From Panulirus ornatus (taxonomy: Eukaryota > Arthropoda > Malacostraca > Decapoda > Palinuridae): 64,000 bases of DNA. Location of the stretch: the NCBI RefSeq assembly GCF_036320965.1, contig NC_092281.1:9085392-9149391 (forward strand), given 5' to 3'. Positions 48,480 through 59,372 of the stretch are shown piece by piece. The position numbers and the translations under genes were made by a program. The notes below the pieces were generated by a model, which searched no databases, was not told the origin of the DNA, and was given only the letters and a program-made list of their open reading frames with translations. The first letter of the stretch is position 1. Every line of letters begins with the position of its first letter.

Positions 48480-48576
48480 GGAGGATTTCCAGCCCCCCGC
48501 TCCCTTCCCTTTTAGTCGCCTTCTACGACACGCAGGGAATACGTGGGAAGTATTCTTTCTCCCCTATCCCCAGGGA
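48339..48576 (-). mobile_element. SINE copy 3, minus orientation, left arm of palindrome
   Basis: Plus strand CATACTATTCGCTATTTCCC-GCGATAGCGAGGTAGCG through CCCCTATCCCCAGGGA. It contains an internal A31 tract (48445-48475), where copy 2 has only AAAATTAAAAA. The element's 3' end is followed by poly(A) on its own strand. It has no ORF. Confidence 0.9.
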
Positions 48577-48601
48577 ATAGTACTTTATATATATATACAT
48601 A

Positions 48602-48831
48602 TCCCTGGGGATAGGGGAGAAAGAATACTTCCCACGTATTCCCTGCGTGTCGTGGAAGGCGACTAAAAGGGGAGGGAGCGGTTGGCTAGAAATCCTCCCC
48701 TCTCGTTTTTTATTTTTGTAATTTTCCAAAAGAAGGAACAGAGAAGGGGGCCAGGTGAGGATATTCCCTCAAAGGCCCAGTCCTCTGTTCTCAACGCTAC
48801 CTCGCTAACGCGGGAAATGGCGAATAGTATG
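48602..48831 (+). mobile_element. SINE copy 4, plus orientation, right arm of palindrome
   Basis: Begins TCCCTGGGGATAGGGGAGAA-AG (head) and ends CTACCTCGCTAACGCGGGAA-ATGGCGAATAGTATG (tail), then AACGGAAAAG and (AT)n. It is the inverted complement of copy 3 with few differences outside the A/T-rich middle. A 25-bp AT-rich spacer (48577-48601) separates the two heads. Confidence 0.9.
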
Positions 48832-48840
48832 AACGGAAAA

Positions 48841-48861
48841 GATATATATATATATATATAT
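48841..48861. repeat. (AT)10 after SINE copy 4
   Basis: Short AT run 9 bp after the 3' end of the SINE. Confidence 0.9.
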
Positions 48862-49222
48862 GAGACCTATGGCCACCTAGGTGACCAATTCCAGAGTAAA
48901 GCTGGAATGACCATTGTATTCCTGACGGGATAATTGGATTGACTGGGATTCACGTTTGAGTTATCATTCTTTGTATTTGATATCAAACAAAAAAAAAAAA
49001 CTATGCATGACTTTTATTCCTTTGAAGTGATTACCGCATGGATTAATATTAGGCTAGCGTGACGCAATGATTAATTACTAGATCGCATTAGAACATACGT
49101 ATAAACCCAGGTGGCTCTCGTATGTCCAAAGCTGCGTTACATCCAGTAGCAGGGACAGGGTAGTCTTCTTTAAGGCAAGAAGCTCTAGGAAGGGAGTGTA
49201 CTCTCTGGTGTTAACTGAGGAT
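48862..49222. other. No gene seen
   Basis: Unique sequence. Confidence 0.5.
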
Positions 49223-49334
49223 GATACAGCCACGTCAAAAGTAACCTTTCAATGACCTCAAGATAAGATAAGATAAGATACAGCCACGTCAAAAGTAACC
49301 TTTCAATGACCTCAAGATAAGATAAGATAAGATG
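49223..49334. repeat. 54-bp perfect tandem duplication with (AAGAT)n
   Basis: GATACAGCCACGTCAAAAGT-AACCTTTCAATGACCTCA then (AGATA)n occurs identically at 49223 and 49277. Each unit ends in a short pentanucleotide run. Confidence 0.95.
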
Positions 49335-50195
49335 TATCCGTTGGTGTCTGATGCGCCATTCAGGAGGGTAATAGTCGGAGGAAAGTTTAGATAATCTTTA
49401 AATTAATGATTTTTGGGTTAAATTGCTTAAGTGGTTTAATGAAGGATAACGACATGTGAATCGAGAATATATTTTTGTACAGTCCCAAAGGGGAGGTTCT
49501 TAACCCACCTGAGATGAAAAAGGCAGAATCTCTTCTATTTTTTTTTTCTTTTTTCTTTAAGCAGCAGCTCAAAAATATACGATTGTCGTACGAGTCTGTC
49601 ATACCCCTAGATGTCTTCTTCTCGCCCTCTATCGTGGACCATCAGTCTCTGGCGCGGCCATTCTTCATCTTGGTAAAAACCTTCACATTGTCCACATCTG
49701 AGACGGCTTCTCCCCACCTCTCCTTTGTGAGCGGGTCGGACGGTCTTAACTTAATAAGAGCCGAGTTGTTGGTGGCCACAGAAGCCAGGGAAAGAGGTGA
49801 AGGATTTTGGTGGTAGCGCAGATTCAAATGTCAAACTCGGTCGGAGGTGGAATTTATCATTTTGCCTTTTCTTACCAGATGTCTCAATGTGGTTACTGTT
49901 GTAGGTGTCTGGTTCAGTGGCCCCGAGGGTTCGATCCCTGATGCGGGTGAGAAGGCTCACAGATCATTCAGCTGTTCATCATGCCCATGTTTGGAAGATG
50001 ATTGAGTACCAGGTTGGACTCGAATGAAGCACCACATGTACAACGGGCGTCACTGCTTGACAGCTCGTAATTCTGTTCGCGTTTCCCAAGGGGGGCGTCT
50101 GTGTCCAGAGGACATGGCCCCTCACTGACAGGCCCAGTGAACCCACCAAGGCTGGTGCTTCACTGTTTTACTAACAAGTGATGGAATCCATAGGG

Positions 50196-50198
<3 letters not shown>
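49335..50198. other. No gene seen
   Basis: Unique. The frame pair at 49475-49827 overlaps on opposite strands, and neither is recognised. The phrase GGTTCGATCCC at about 49928 resembles a pol III B box but lacks a partner. Confidence 0.5.
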
Positions 50199-50238
<40 letters not shown>

Positions 50239-50252
50239 CTACACACACACAC
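50199..50252. repeat. (AC)n microsatellite, interrupted
   Basis: AC to about 50235, AAACCT, then AC to about 50252. Confidence 0.96.
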
Positions 50253-50267
50253 ATACGTACATGCACG

Positions 50268-50272
<5 letters not shown>

Positions 50273-50345
<73 letters not shown>
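50273..50345. repeat. (TC)36 microsatellite
   Basis: Pure TC run. Confidence 0.97.
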
Positions 50346-50349
<4 letters not shown>

Positions 50350-51039
50350 GCACACTCCTCACACACAGCTCCATTCTTCGAGGGTCAAAACCCCACATCA
50401 TTGACCGTCTTGGGAAAACATAGAAAAAGGTCATTTCAAAACCAGGCCCTGACCTTCCCTAGCCTGCCACCAGCTTCTTCCCATATCATCATTATTCTTC
50501 CTCAACTACTCAAGACGTTCTCATCACTGCCACACCTCTGGAATCCTGTAAGAAAATAATATATTCTTGGAAGCGTCTCGTGAAAGTTTTTCATTATCTT
50601 GGAGAGAAAGGAAAATGGAAAAATGAAGTCTTCATGTTGATAAATGACACATCAGTGTCATGGAAATTAATTGACAGCAGTCTTCTAAGAACAGTTGAAA
50701 AAAGATAGCATTTTTTCCAAACGTAAATGATATAGATCGGACATATATAACAATAGCCATTTTTCTACGTTACATACATATTCAGTATCTATGCATGATT
50801 TCTGTTATTTCCATTCTGCATGGTACAAACATGAAAGGAATGTGTCAAACGGTTTCCAACTTACCTTGGCTTCCTGTTTCATCAAACATCTTATCTAACT
50901 TGTGTATTGTTTATCTTGCCGGAACAACAAAGTTTGGGAACTGGATGTCAAAGGCTGCACGAACTTGCATGTAGTTCTTGCAGGTTTTTACAATCAATTT
51001 AAAAAAAAGAAGGAATATTCTCCGTTTATTGACAATCTA
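50346..51039. other. No gene seen
   Basis: Unique AT-rich sequence. Confidence 0.5.
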
Positions 51040-51040
51040 T

Positions 51041-51079
51041 TTTTCTATCTATCTATCTATATATATATATATATATATC

Positions 51080-51123
<44 letters not shown>

Positions 51124-51127
51124 TATT
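51041..51127. repeat. Compound (TCTA)n(AT)n microsatellite
   Basis: Three to four TCTA units, an AT run, a TCTATGTA break at about 51077, then AT and ACACATATATAT to 51127. Confidence 0.95.
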
Positions 51128-51300
51128 TCGCACTTGAGTGGCGTTTCTTGCGTTGTTGAGGAAGTGACAGGAACAAAGACAAAAAGGCTACATCTGCCAC
51201 TTACATCCATACAAACCATTAAACATTTAGTATATACAATTTGCCTCATACCCACTTTATCCCAAAGATTTTCAAATCCCTCGCATCATATCCAGTGACG
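51128..51300 (-). mobile_element. Decayed LINE 3' end, minus orientation
   Basis: Plus strand TTCTTGCGTTGTTGAGGAAG-TGACAGGAACAAAGAC aligns in order with the LINE terminal block at about 47038-47075 (CTCGCGTTAGCGAGGTAGCG-CAAGGAAACAGACGAAAG). It is followed by an ACATCCATAC-type stretch, and an (AT)n lies on the 3' side as in the other copies. Divergence is high. Confidence 0.45.
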
Positions 51301-51543
51301 GACAGCCTGCCAGCAATGTTTTCATGACATGTAGATATATAACCTGGAAATATTCTGGTAACATTTTACCATTGTCAGCTTCAAAAACGTGAACAAAATA
51401 TACTTAATTCCTGTTTATGAAAACACAACCTTTCAGTAAGCTACTTGACAACACTAATTTTCAGCCGCTGAGATTTCTATGATCACAAGTATTACTGATA
51501 AGCTGTTTCTTCATGCATATTTATTTCATTTGTTGAATATCAG
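51301..51543. other. No gene seen
   Basis: Unique sequence. Confidence 0.5.
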
Positions 51544-51544
51544 T

Positions 51545-51617
<73 letters not shown>
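51544..51617. repeat. (TA)36 microsatellite, one G interruption
   Basis: TA run with a GTA break at about 51560. Confidence 0.97.
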
Positions 51618-51619
<2 letters not shown>

Positions 51620-54114
51620 TACGTTTCATTGGAAGGGTTTAAGATGTTTGCAGCGTTCTTGGAATAGAATTACAACAGTAAACGTCAGATATAAATCATC
51701 CAACTACATTTACTAAAGACTAGCGTACCCCAATGACTAATTGTCCACAGATCCGTACTCTGTTGAACCTAGTTACCGGCTGTAATGAGACATAATTTGC
51801 ATATTATGTCAGTGTGAGGTTAATTGGGTGTCAAGCTTTATCGTATCTCTTGCTAGGATGACAAAGGGATTGTAAGTCTTCTTAAATGATGAAACACAAA
51901 AGCCTCCATTAGTCGTGCTTGCTCCTCCCCCTGCGTAGTTTGCTTTAGTACTCAATTGATAAAGAACCTTCGATGTGGCTTAGCTTCTTGGACGATGGTT
52001 GCCTTTATATAAAGAGCATCAGGGTTTAGGAAGTGTGAGAGTCCGTGTAAGATCTTATATGACACCAGTACTTTGTTGCATCATGTGGGTCTGTGTGTCA
52101 GCCCAGTTTACCAGCCACGACCGTCAGTCAATCGTCAGCGTTTAGCAATATTTGCATATGTTTTATATGCATGGTTGTCCAGAGCTTCCGACTGTTGACA
52201 GAGAAAATTTCCATACATTCTACCGTGCAGTAATGTTTTTCTTCACCATTCAACCATGTCATGAGAATGTTAACCCTGGCTGACTTCAGCCTGAAGTGTA
52301 TGAGCAGCAATGTATGGCGTCATGTTGTGTATGGAACAGTGACAAGACATGTAAAGGTGTTGGATGATCTTCTTCTCTCTGGGGTTTACTAGCGTGGTGG
52401 TTCCCCTTGAACCAAAGTCAATACGAGGAATTAGCATCAGCAGTCATGGTGGTGAGAGGAATGCTTAATCCTCAGTTAGATTTTCTGTAGAGTTGGATCC
52501 TATCTGGATAACTGGAAGGTTTTTTTCATCTTTTATGGCGTAACCCAACGGTAAAGCACATATGTACGTGTGGGAGGGTAAAGCTACTTATAATCATGTG
52601 TATAGATAAAGTTTGCAAACTTTCAGATATATAACTTTATTATAAATGATCATTTCAGAGTTTGATCATTACTAGTGATGCATATTAGTTTTATCAAACA
52701 GTGTGAACGCTTGGACAACACTGCCCTCTAACACTACATAACAAGTACTCCAAGTCAGCAGCGAGAGGGAGCACACAATTATGTAATTTTTACGACACTG
52801 AGTGGATGAAAGTATATTGAATAAAGGTTGCTGCCTGTAACGGAAATACAGTATGAAAGGCAGACCAGGGTAGGTACGTGTGTACCCAGCCTCCCAACCT
52901 CCGCCTTGAGGCAGTAAAAAGCTTCTCCCCCAGACGTGACTTACTGAAGTTTGCTCTTAATTAGACAGCGGCTCGCATTGTTCTCTGTGATGATGGTGGC
53001 CTTCTCCCTCAAGCTCGGGGGGGGAGAGGAAATTAAGGTTTTTACTGCTTTTACAGCAGATTCTTCTCTGTAAATAGCTTTTGTCTCCATACGATGGCCA
53101 ATTACAGAGTGATCTACAAATGGGGATTTTCATATACATTAAGACAGGTTCCAGATGCAACAGAATTCACACTACTGATTACTTTTATTGTAGGGTATGA
53201 TGTATATAGTAGATAGAATTATTAGCATTTGTAGAGGTTAAGGCCTGGAGTGATTAGGAACATCATAAACACTGATGACATTAGAAGTCAAAATATATAA
53301 TAGGTGTAATTGATACCAGTCAGTAAATTTTCAGTAGGTCCTGAACTGAATACCGAAGGATAAGTTACCATGAGAAAAAGGACGAATGGAAGGTTATATA
53401 ATAACCCGAAAGGGAGTTCTGACTTTTTAAAAGAATGAGCCTCATGGACTCTTTTCTCTCCCTACAGAATGGTATCTCCGAAAGTAATGAGACAGGAAAT
53501 ACTTTATTGAGTTATAAAAGTTACCTGAACGAAGAACTGCTTTTGGCTTTATAGCCTGAGTACTTCACCAGCCCGGCAATGATACGTTAAGGTTGGGTTT
53601 TTCTTATGTGTGTGTAAGAGAGGAAATGGTTCCCAGGGAAATGGACTTACGTCTGTAATGGAGACAGAGGCAAAAGGGGTGACAGGCGTGTACATTATCC
53701 TTTACATATACTTCATGTACTTTCGTATACTCTTTAGTAATGGAATCAATTCTTCTAATCGTTGATTTAGTTTATTCTTTTAACATGTCTGTGTATCCTG
53801 CTTGCCAACGATACTTAAAGTCAAATGTTCCATCGTAATTCTCTTTAGTCTTGCGTTTTGTCAGGCACGTCTCTTGTCTGTGTGGTTTATGACATTACAT
53901 ACCCTAAACCCACTATTCAAAGGATTTTACTGATTGTACTTCTCATTAAGCCTGAAAGGAACTCTTTGTGGAGTCATGAAACACTACAGTTTGGCTTGCA
54001 TAATTAATCAGACTTAGAGACGTGAGTAAAAGAGGGAGGGGGTAGGGGGGGGGAAGGACTCGCAATGTTAAAGGTTGTTGTGACCTTCAGATACATCGGG
54101 TCAGTCCCCGTGAC
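51618..54114. other. No gene seen; 2.5 kb without microsatellites
   Basis: The longest microsatellite-free unique stretch. Contains TA-rich patches and a G-rich patch at 54032-54055 (G runs of 3, 5 and 9 separated by one or two A/T). I looked for splice-linked coding segments and found none I could support. Confidence 0.5.
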
Positions 54115-54486
54115 ATGACCTCAGGATATAGTCTTAACACCCTCCTTCGTGGCCGGTTTGGCAGCGATAAGACGATACCTTGCGATTACATAATTCAGGC
54201 ACAGAAGGACTTACAGTTGACACTGACGAGCTGCTGGAATCACGGACGAGCAGAGCAAGAACTTCAGTCACATATAATTCCCAATTTATTGATCCCTTTT
54301 CATCGTCAGGGTAGCAGCAGCAACTTTTGCTTCAATGCACTGACTCTTACAAAATCCTTCCGTGGATTATTCACGCCATGGGCCAAGTCCATGGACTCCC
54401 AAGAGCCTTGCGACATAATGCCAGTCGCAAACACCAGCGTCTGTCGTGGTAAATCGTTTGATATATTAGCTGTAGTTCCACGCTGA
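54115..54486 (+). other. Anonymous open frame, 123 codons, not recognised
   Basis: ATG at 54115, stop at 54486. Balanced composition, no low-complexity driver, no domain known to me. Two minus-strand frames (54306-54580) overlap it, so strand choice is uncertain. Possibly chance. Confidence 0.2.
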
Positions 54487-54806
54487 GTACTGGAGTCGTG
54501 GAGGGACACAAGATCCACTTAACTGCAGTGCTAATGCCAGCAGCTCGGATCTTAGTCCCTCGTAGGCATCGTGAATCCAACTCGTCGTGTTGAGTGGATT
54601 ATCTGGTTAATTCTTGACTTGCAGAAAGTTAGCTTTTGAAGTGCTCCAGGAACCTTTATATCACGGCGTAAACACATATTTTGGAGAGGGAAGGCTTCTT
54701 TTAACACAGCTATATTTCTCCAAGAATTTATCTCTCTAAATGTGAATGATGCTCTTCATTGTGGAGCATCCTAGATATGTCTGGTGTACAAATATGAAGC
54801 CTTGCA

Positions 54807-54810
<4 letters not shown>
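54487..54810. other. No gene seen
   Basis: Unique sequence. Confidence 0.5.

Positions 54811-54880
<70 letters not shown>
54811..54880. repeat. (AT)35 microsatellite
   Basis: Pure AT run followed by GGGTGTGTGTGG. Confidence 0.97.
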
Positions 54881-54882
<2 letters not shown>

Positions 54883-55179
54883 GTGTGTGTGGCTTTACCT
54901 CACGTAGATGATAATTGCGATACATTCAGTTTACCTACGTCCGTATTGCGGTAAATGTGATATATCCCACAAAGTCTTATTGCAAGTGGAAGGGAAAATA
55001 AACAATTGAATGTGAAGCTATAAGAGCCGCGAACCCATAAAATTGGATCGCTGGCCTGGAGGGATAAATAGAATATATCTATACGTTAAAAGAAAAAACA
55101 ACAACAGGCAAACATCCCATAAATTTCAAGATCGGTAAAGAAACAGATGATTTAATGTCCAGGTATAAAAGCTAAGTAT

Positions 55180-55183
<4 letters not shown>
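54881..55183. other. No gene seen
   Basis: Unique sequence. Confidence 0.5.

Positions 55184-55240
<57 letters not shown>
55184..55240. repeat. (GA)28 microsatellite
   Basis: Pure GA run. Confidence 0.97.
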
Positions 55241-55244
<4 letters not shown>

Positions 55245-55583
55245 AAATCTCCCTTGTTGTAGGTCGGACATAATGACCAGCACCAACATTTCCTGGACGC
55301 GACACCCGTAGCCCAAAACATGTTTATCTGTTTCCTCCAGGACTCTAATGGCTGGAAGTAATTGGTTCATCGATGGATTCAGCTTTCCAGAATACATAAG
55401 CAGAGATTTGCATACCCCATCGCACACACTTGAACTATAATGATACAAAATGGAATTTATTATTCATAGTCGTGTGGGTAGGTAGAATCCACGATGACCT
55501 CAGCATCAACAGGGATATTAATGGTAGTCTTCAGCAGCTTGAGGAGCTGTCTTCATTGTGACTTGCTGCTTATCATCCCCGGT

Positions 55584-55584
<1 letters not shown>

Positions 55585-55668
<84 letters not shown>

Positions 55669-55669
55669 A
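55585..55669. repeat. (CT)n microsatellite, 85 bp
   Basis: CT run with one TTT break near 55658. Together with the GA tract at 55184 it forms an inverted pair 345 bp apart. Confidence 0.97.
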
Positions 55670-56350
55670 GCTGGTGGCTCAATGCCTCACCCTTTATAAC
55701 TCTCAGCAATCACCAGGATTCATTTTCTTTTTTTTCCTTTTTCTTCCTCGCAACTCATGAACCATCAGGCAGTCCAAGGCAGTGGGGGATCCTCGGTCTC
55801 TTTCACCTGCCCCGCCTTTTAAACCCTCCCACATCAAGAGCTCTGCGTCCCTCCGTCTCTAAACGAGACTTGTCGTACACGATGAATGACTCTCTTCGTG
55901 CGAGACGGTTTAATACGTCCCCAGTGAAAATGATTTCGGGGCAGGAAGCCCCTTATCTTACATTTCAGTCTGTACGTGCATGAGGAAAGGCAGTTATGTG
56001 TATATATCATTCGTACATTTCCACATTTCCCTTCATCCCTGAGGGATATTTATACATCATAGACCAAATGTTTGCTTTAATGATCCGAAGCTTCGAAACA
56101 TAGTTGATATCTTCACATTTATGAAGCAATCGTTCTCAGGGGTTTTAAAGCTGCTTCATTTAGTAATATCGAGAAAAGGATCTTCAGTGAGTTTGTTTAC
56201 GATCCAGTGGATGTCGACAATGGTGAATATGTTTGTGATGTGTCACAGTGGCTTGGTATAAAAGACAGGAAATATAAACTTTTGGATGATAAGCGTACGT
56301 GATGAAATATGTTTTGAGACAGTGGTCAAATGAAATCAGGACCCGAAGTT
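55670..56350. other. No gene seen
   Basis: Unique. The 141-codon plus-strand frame starting at 55558 owes its length to the CT tract. Confidence 0.5.
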
Positions 56351-56359
56351 ATGACAAGT

Positions 56360-56506
56360 CAGGTCACGTAATGAAGGCTAGGCAGATAAGGTGGTGAGGG
56401 CTAGGTACATCAGGTTTTAAGGGCTAGGCAGACCAGGTGGTAAGGGCTAGGTTTACCAGGTGGTAAGGACTAGATAGACCAGGTGGTAAGGGCTAGTCAT
56501 ATCTCT
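56360..56506. repeat. 23-bp minisatellite, about 6 copies
   Basis: Unit GGGCTAGGCAGACCAGGTGG-TAA. Units at about 56365-56500 vary mainly in the CAGA/TACA/TTTA segment. Confidence 0.92.
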
Positions 56507-56760
56507 TGGTGATGAATTGTAGATAAGCAAGCAAAAATAACTTTTAAAATGGACGTAAAAGCAAAAAAAGAAAACTATATATATACAGCAGAAGAACTGC
56601 CGGGCAAAATGGTGGGTTGGTTGTGTTAAAGGTGGAACGGAGGCGACTCCCTTGAGGAGTTACTGATTTATGTGAACGTTTCATTTAGAGTCATTATAAT
56701 TCTGAAGTTCGTCGTCCCAAGTTTAGGCCATCATCTGGGGGAGCTCGGAGGCTTGGGGTC

Positions 56761-56764
<4 letters not shown>

Positions 56765-56840
<76 letters not shown>
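56765..56840. repeat. (TC)38 microsatellite
   Basis: Pure TC run. Confidence 0.97.
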
Positions 56841-56843
<3 letters not shown>

Positions 56844-57306
56844 CTACCTACGTAATTTGTCTGTCTACATTCCACTGACCTTCTTTTCTATCCACCTATT
56901 TATTATATTCATCCATCTCACTTTTTACCCATATCTATCAACCTATCTGTCTGTCAGTTATTTCTGGATTACGTTACGTAGTTTTTTCTAGCAATGCCAC
57001 ACGCTTAAGCATTTCATATTGGTTTGTATGACTATCTAGTCCCATATAAATTCACTAGAACCTAAGACGTTATCAAACACGTTCGCGGTATGTTGTACTT
57101 TGCTCTTGGATGTTAATGATGTGGAAGATTCAAATGTTATTTACGTATCCATGGTCGTTTATAGCTATAGCCAATATTCCTATATAGTCTCTGCATCCTC
57201 ACCATCGCTGTATCATTCACACCACTGTAGTCTTGTCATCATGGTTGAAAGAGTTCCTGTCCATTTTGCGTCTCTGTCCATTCCCATCCTGAATGAGCAG
57301 TAGACA
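56841..57306. other. No gene seen
   Basis: Unique sequence. Confidence 0.5.
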
Positions 57307-57470
57307 TTTGAGTCAGCCGTTGTAAGTCCTCCTTTGGCTCCGCCCGAAACTGTTACAATGTCAACATTAAGGTGCGGGCGGCAGGTACCATGGCACTGGT
57401 TACGGACTTTAGCTGTCTCCTTCGTCCTGATAAACCCACAGCACTGAAGGGTAACGTGAGCTGAGGGCCA
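57307..57470. repeat. Diverged dispersed repeat, copy 2
   Basis: Partner of 41566-41760: TTTGAGTCAGCCGT at 57307 and the ~50-bp block at 57408-57457 keep the same order, orientation and spacing. Confidence 0.5.
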
Positions 57471-57555
57471 CATTCTGGCCATATCAGTATGCAGCAGCGA
57501 CCTGCACCGGCCTCCCTCCATCCCCGGCCCAGTTCACCACTCCTGGACGTCAGGT

Positions 57556-57655
57556 CCCGCTGCTGCTGCTGCTCCTGCTGCTGCGGCTCTACTACTGCTG
57601 CTGCTGCTGCTGAGGCTCTACTACTGCTGCTGCTGCTGCTGCTGAGGCTCTACTG
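57556..57655. repeat. Interrupted (CTG)n array with ~30-bp higher-order period
   Basis: Runs of CTG are separated three times by GCTCTACTA (about 57586, 57614 and 57646), giving two higher-order units of about 30 and 33 bp. The array is open in all three frames of one strand. Confidence 0.9.
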
Positions 57656-58230
57656 TTGTGTGCCGCCGCTGTGTTCTACGTAATAAGGAAATTATGTACC
57701 AAGACCATGTTGCTCTGTGTCCCCCATGGTTGATGAGTTCACTCCAGGATATCATGTCTGTGTCCCTTATGGTTGATGGTTCCAGTACCATGTCTGGGTC
57801 CCCCTGAGTGATGGGTCTATTACTTTCACACACGTTGACTGATAATGAGACATATAGATAGATAGATAGACATATGTGACCTGATTCTGACCAGACTCAC
57901 TGAGAGACAGGACTAAAAACCATCTAGAAACCTGTATAAATGTCTTAGAACGATCGCTCTGGGACACCTCCGCCAGTACTTGTTTTACCAGTCATTACCA
58001 TCACATAACCAGGTGTACAAGCTGAGTTAGAGAGTTGTCAAATACCTCGTTCAACTTAGACTGCTGGGCTTTCCTTCTCCTGCCTCCGAGCAAACACCAC
58101 CAGCGACAGTTTGTCTCGGTCGCTGGCTGTCCTAAATCTGAAACCGATAACTAACCAATCATTGGAATCCTCTTCCACGCAAATTTCCCCCCCCGGAAAT
58201 CTCTTGCTTTATTCTGTTCACAAAGGAGAA

Positions 58231-58234
<4 letters not shown>
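57656..58234. other. Weak ~45-bp repeat then unique sequence
   Basis: CATGTTGCTCTGTGTCCCCCATGGTTGATG, CATGTCTGTGTCCCTTATGG-TTGATGG and CATGTCTGGGTCCCCCTGAG-TGATGG (57706-57812) form a three-unit decayed repeat. (GATA)4 lies at 57856-57870. Otherwise unique, no gene. Confidence 0.6.

Positions 58235-58293
<59 letters not shown>
58235..58293. repeat. (GA)29 microsatellite
   Basis: Pure GA run. Confidence 0.97.
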
Positions 58294-58297
<4 letters not shown>

Positions 58298-58921
58298 AAT
58301 CAGAGAAATCCTGGAGCTGGAAGGTCTTGAATATATATAGTTCAGAGGGAGAAAAAAAAAAAAGAAAGATTTCAGAAGAAAATGATAATCCGTGTTCCAT
58401 GCCTTGTTGATCAGACGAATGCCCTGTACAGGACAAGAGCATAAAGACGTTCCAGTTTGGTAGTCAAATAGTTGACAAATATCTGAATATATGGTTTTAA
58501 AACTCTTCAATTTCGTTGACTATGAAAAAAAAAAAAACTTGTTTTCCCATAACTTGCCTGGATTTCAAATGAGGACGTTCTGTTTAGAACCAAATCATCA
58601 TATGTTCTCCTGAATGCCATGCTACAGTACAGTGTTTATGAGTGTCAAAAAAAACATTTGTGTTGGTCTATCAACCTATTCTATCGTAAGTTATTCCTTC
58701 TTTCAATAGGCACCATCTTGAAACCACCGTCCCTCCTATTCCTAAGCTGTTAACTCGATTTCTCTTGACTTCCTACCCACCAAGCTGCCTCAGCTTTCAC
58801 TGCCGCTCTGTACCCTAGGTGCTGCGTCAGCTAAAGCGTTTTCCCCTCCCTCAGCTCCAGCGTTACCTAACCGGAAAAGGTACTGGACTATATTCTGGCC
58901 TTCTTTTACCACCGTCGCATA

Positions 58922-58924
<3 letters not shown>
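58294..58924. other. No gene seen
   Basis: Unique, with A-rich runs at 58351-58362 and 58525-58537. Confidence 0.5.

Positions 58925-58991
<67 letters not shown>
58925..58991. repeat. (TC)33 microsatellite
   Basis: Pure TC run. Confidence 0.97.
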
Positions 58992-58992
<1 letters not shown>

Positions 58993-59221
58993 GAAGATAA
59001 ATAGAACTTTAAAAGGATTTCGTAAACCCTATATTTCGCGGTTCTTTGGCTTCCTGTTGACAACGAAATGCGCGTATATCATACCTATGGGCTAACAACC
59101 ACGTGCTTATGTGAGCTTGTGGTTGTTGTTGGGAGGTTGTAAATGATGGGAGGTGCATTTCCAGTTCAGAAAATCCTGGTGAATCCGGTCAAATATCTTT
59201 CATAACAAGATTTGAGATCAT

Positions 59222-59372
59222 GCTATTATCATCATTATTATTATCATTATTATAGATATTATTTCTATCATAATTACCATTATTATTATCATTATTATCA
59301 TTATCCATTATCATTTATCTTTATTATTATTACTATTGTTATCATTATCATCAATATCATTACTATTATTAT
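59222..59372. repeat. Degenerate ATT/ATC trinucleotide tract
   Basis: About 150 bp of ATT, ATC and ACT triplets with interruptions. Third example of this class in the window. Confidence 0.85.

Noticed and set aside
49900..49950. Possible tRNA gene (GGTTCGATCCC at about 49928, GTTCAGTGGCC upstream)
   Set aside because: The boxes are only about 10 bp apart and no acceptor or anticodon stem can be drawn.
53455..53560. Mariner-like terminal sequence (CCGAAAGTAATGAGACAGG)
   Set aside because: Only a short resemblance, with no opposite inverted repeat and no transposase frame nearby.
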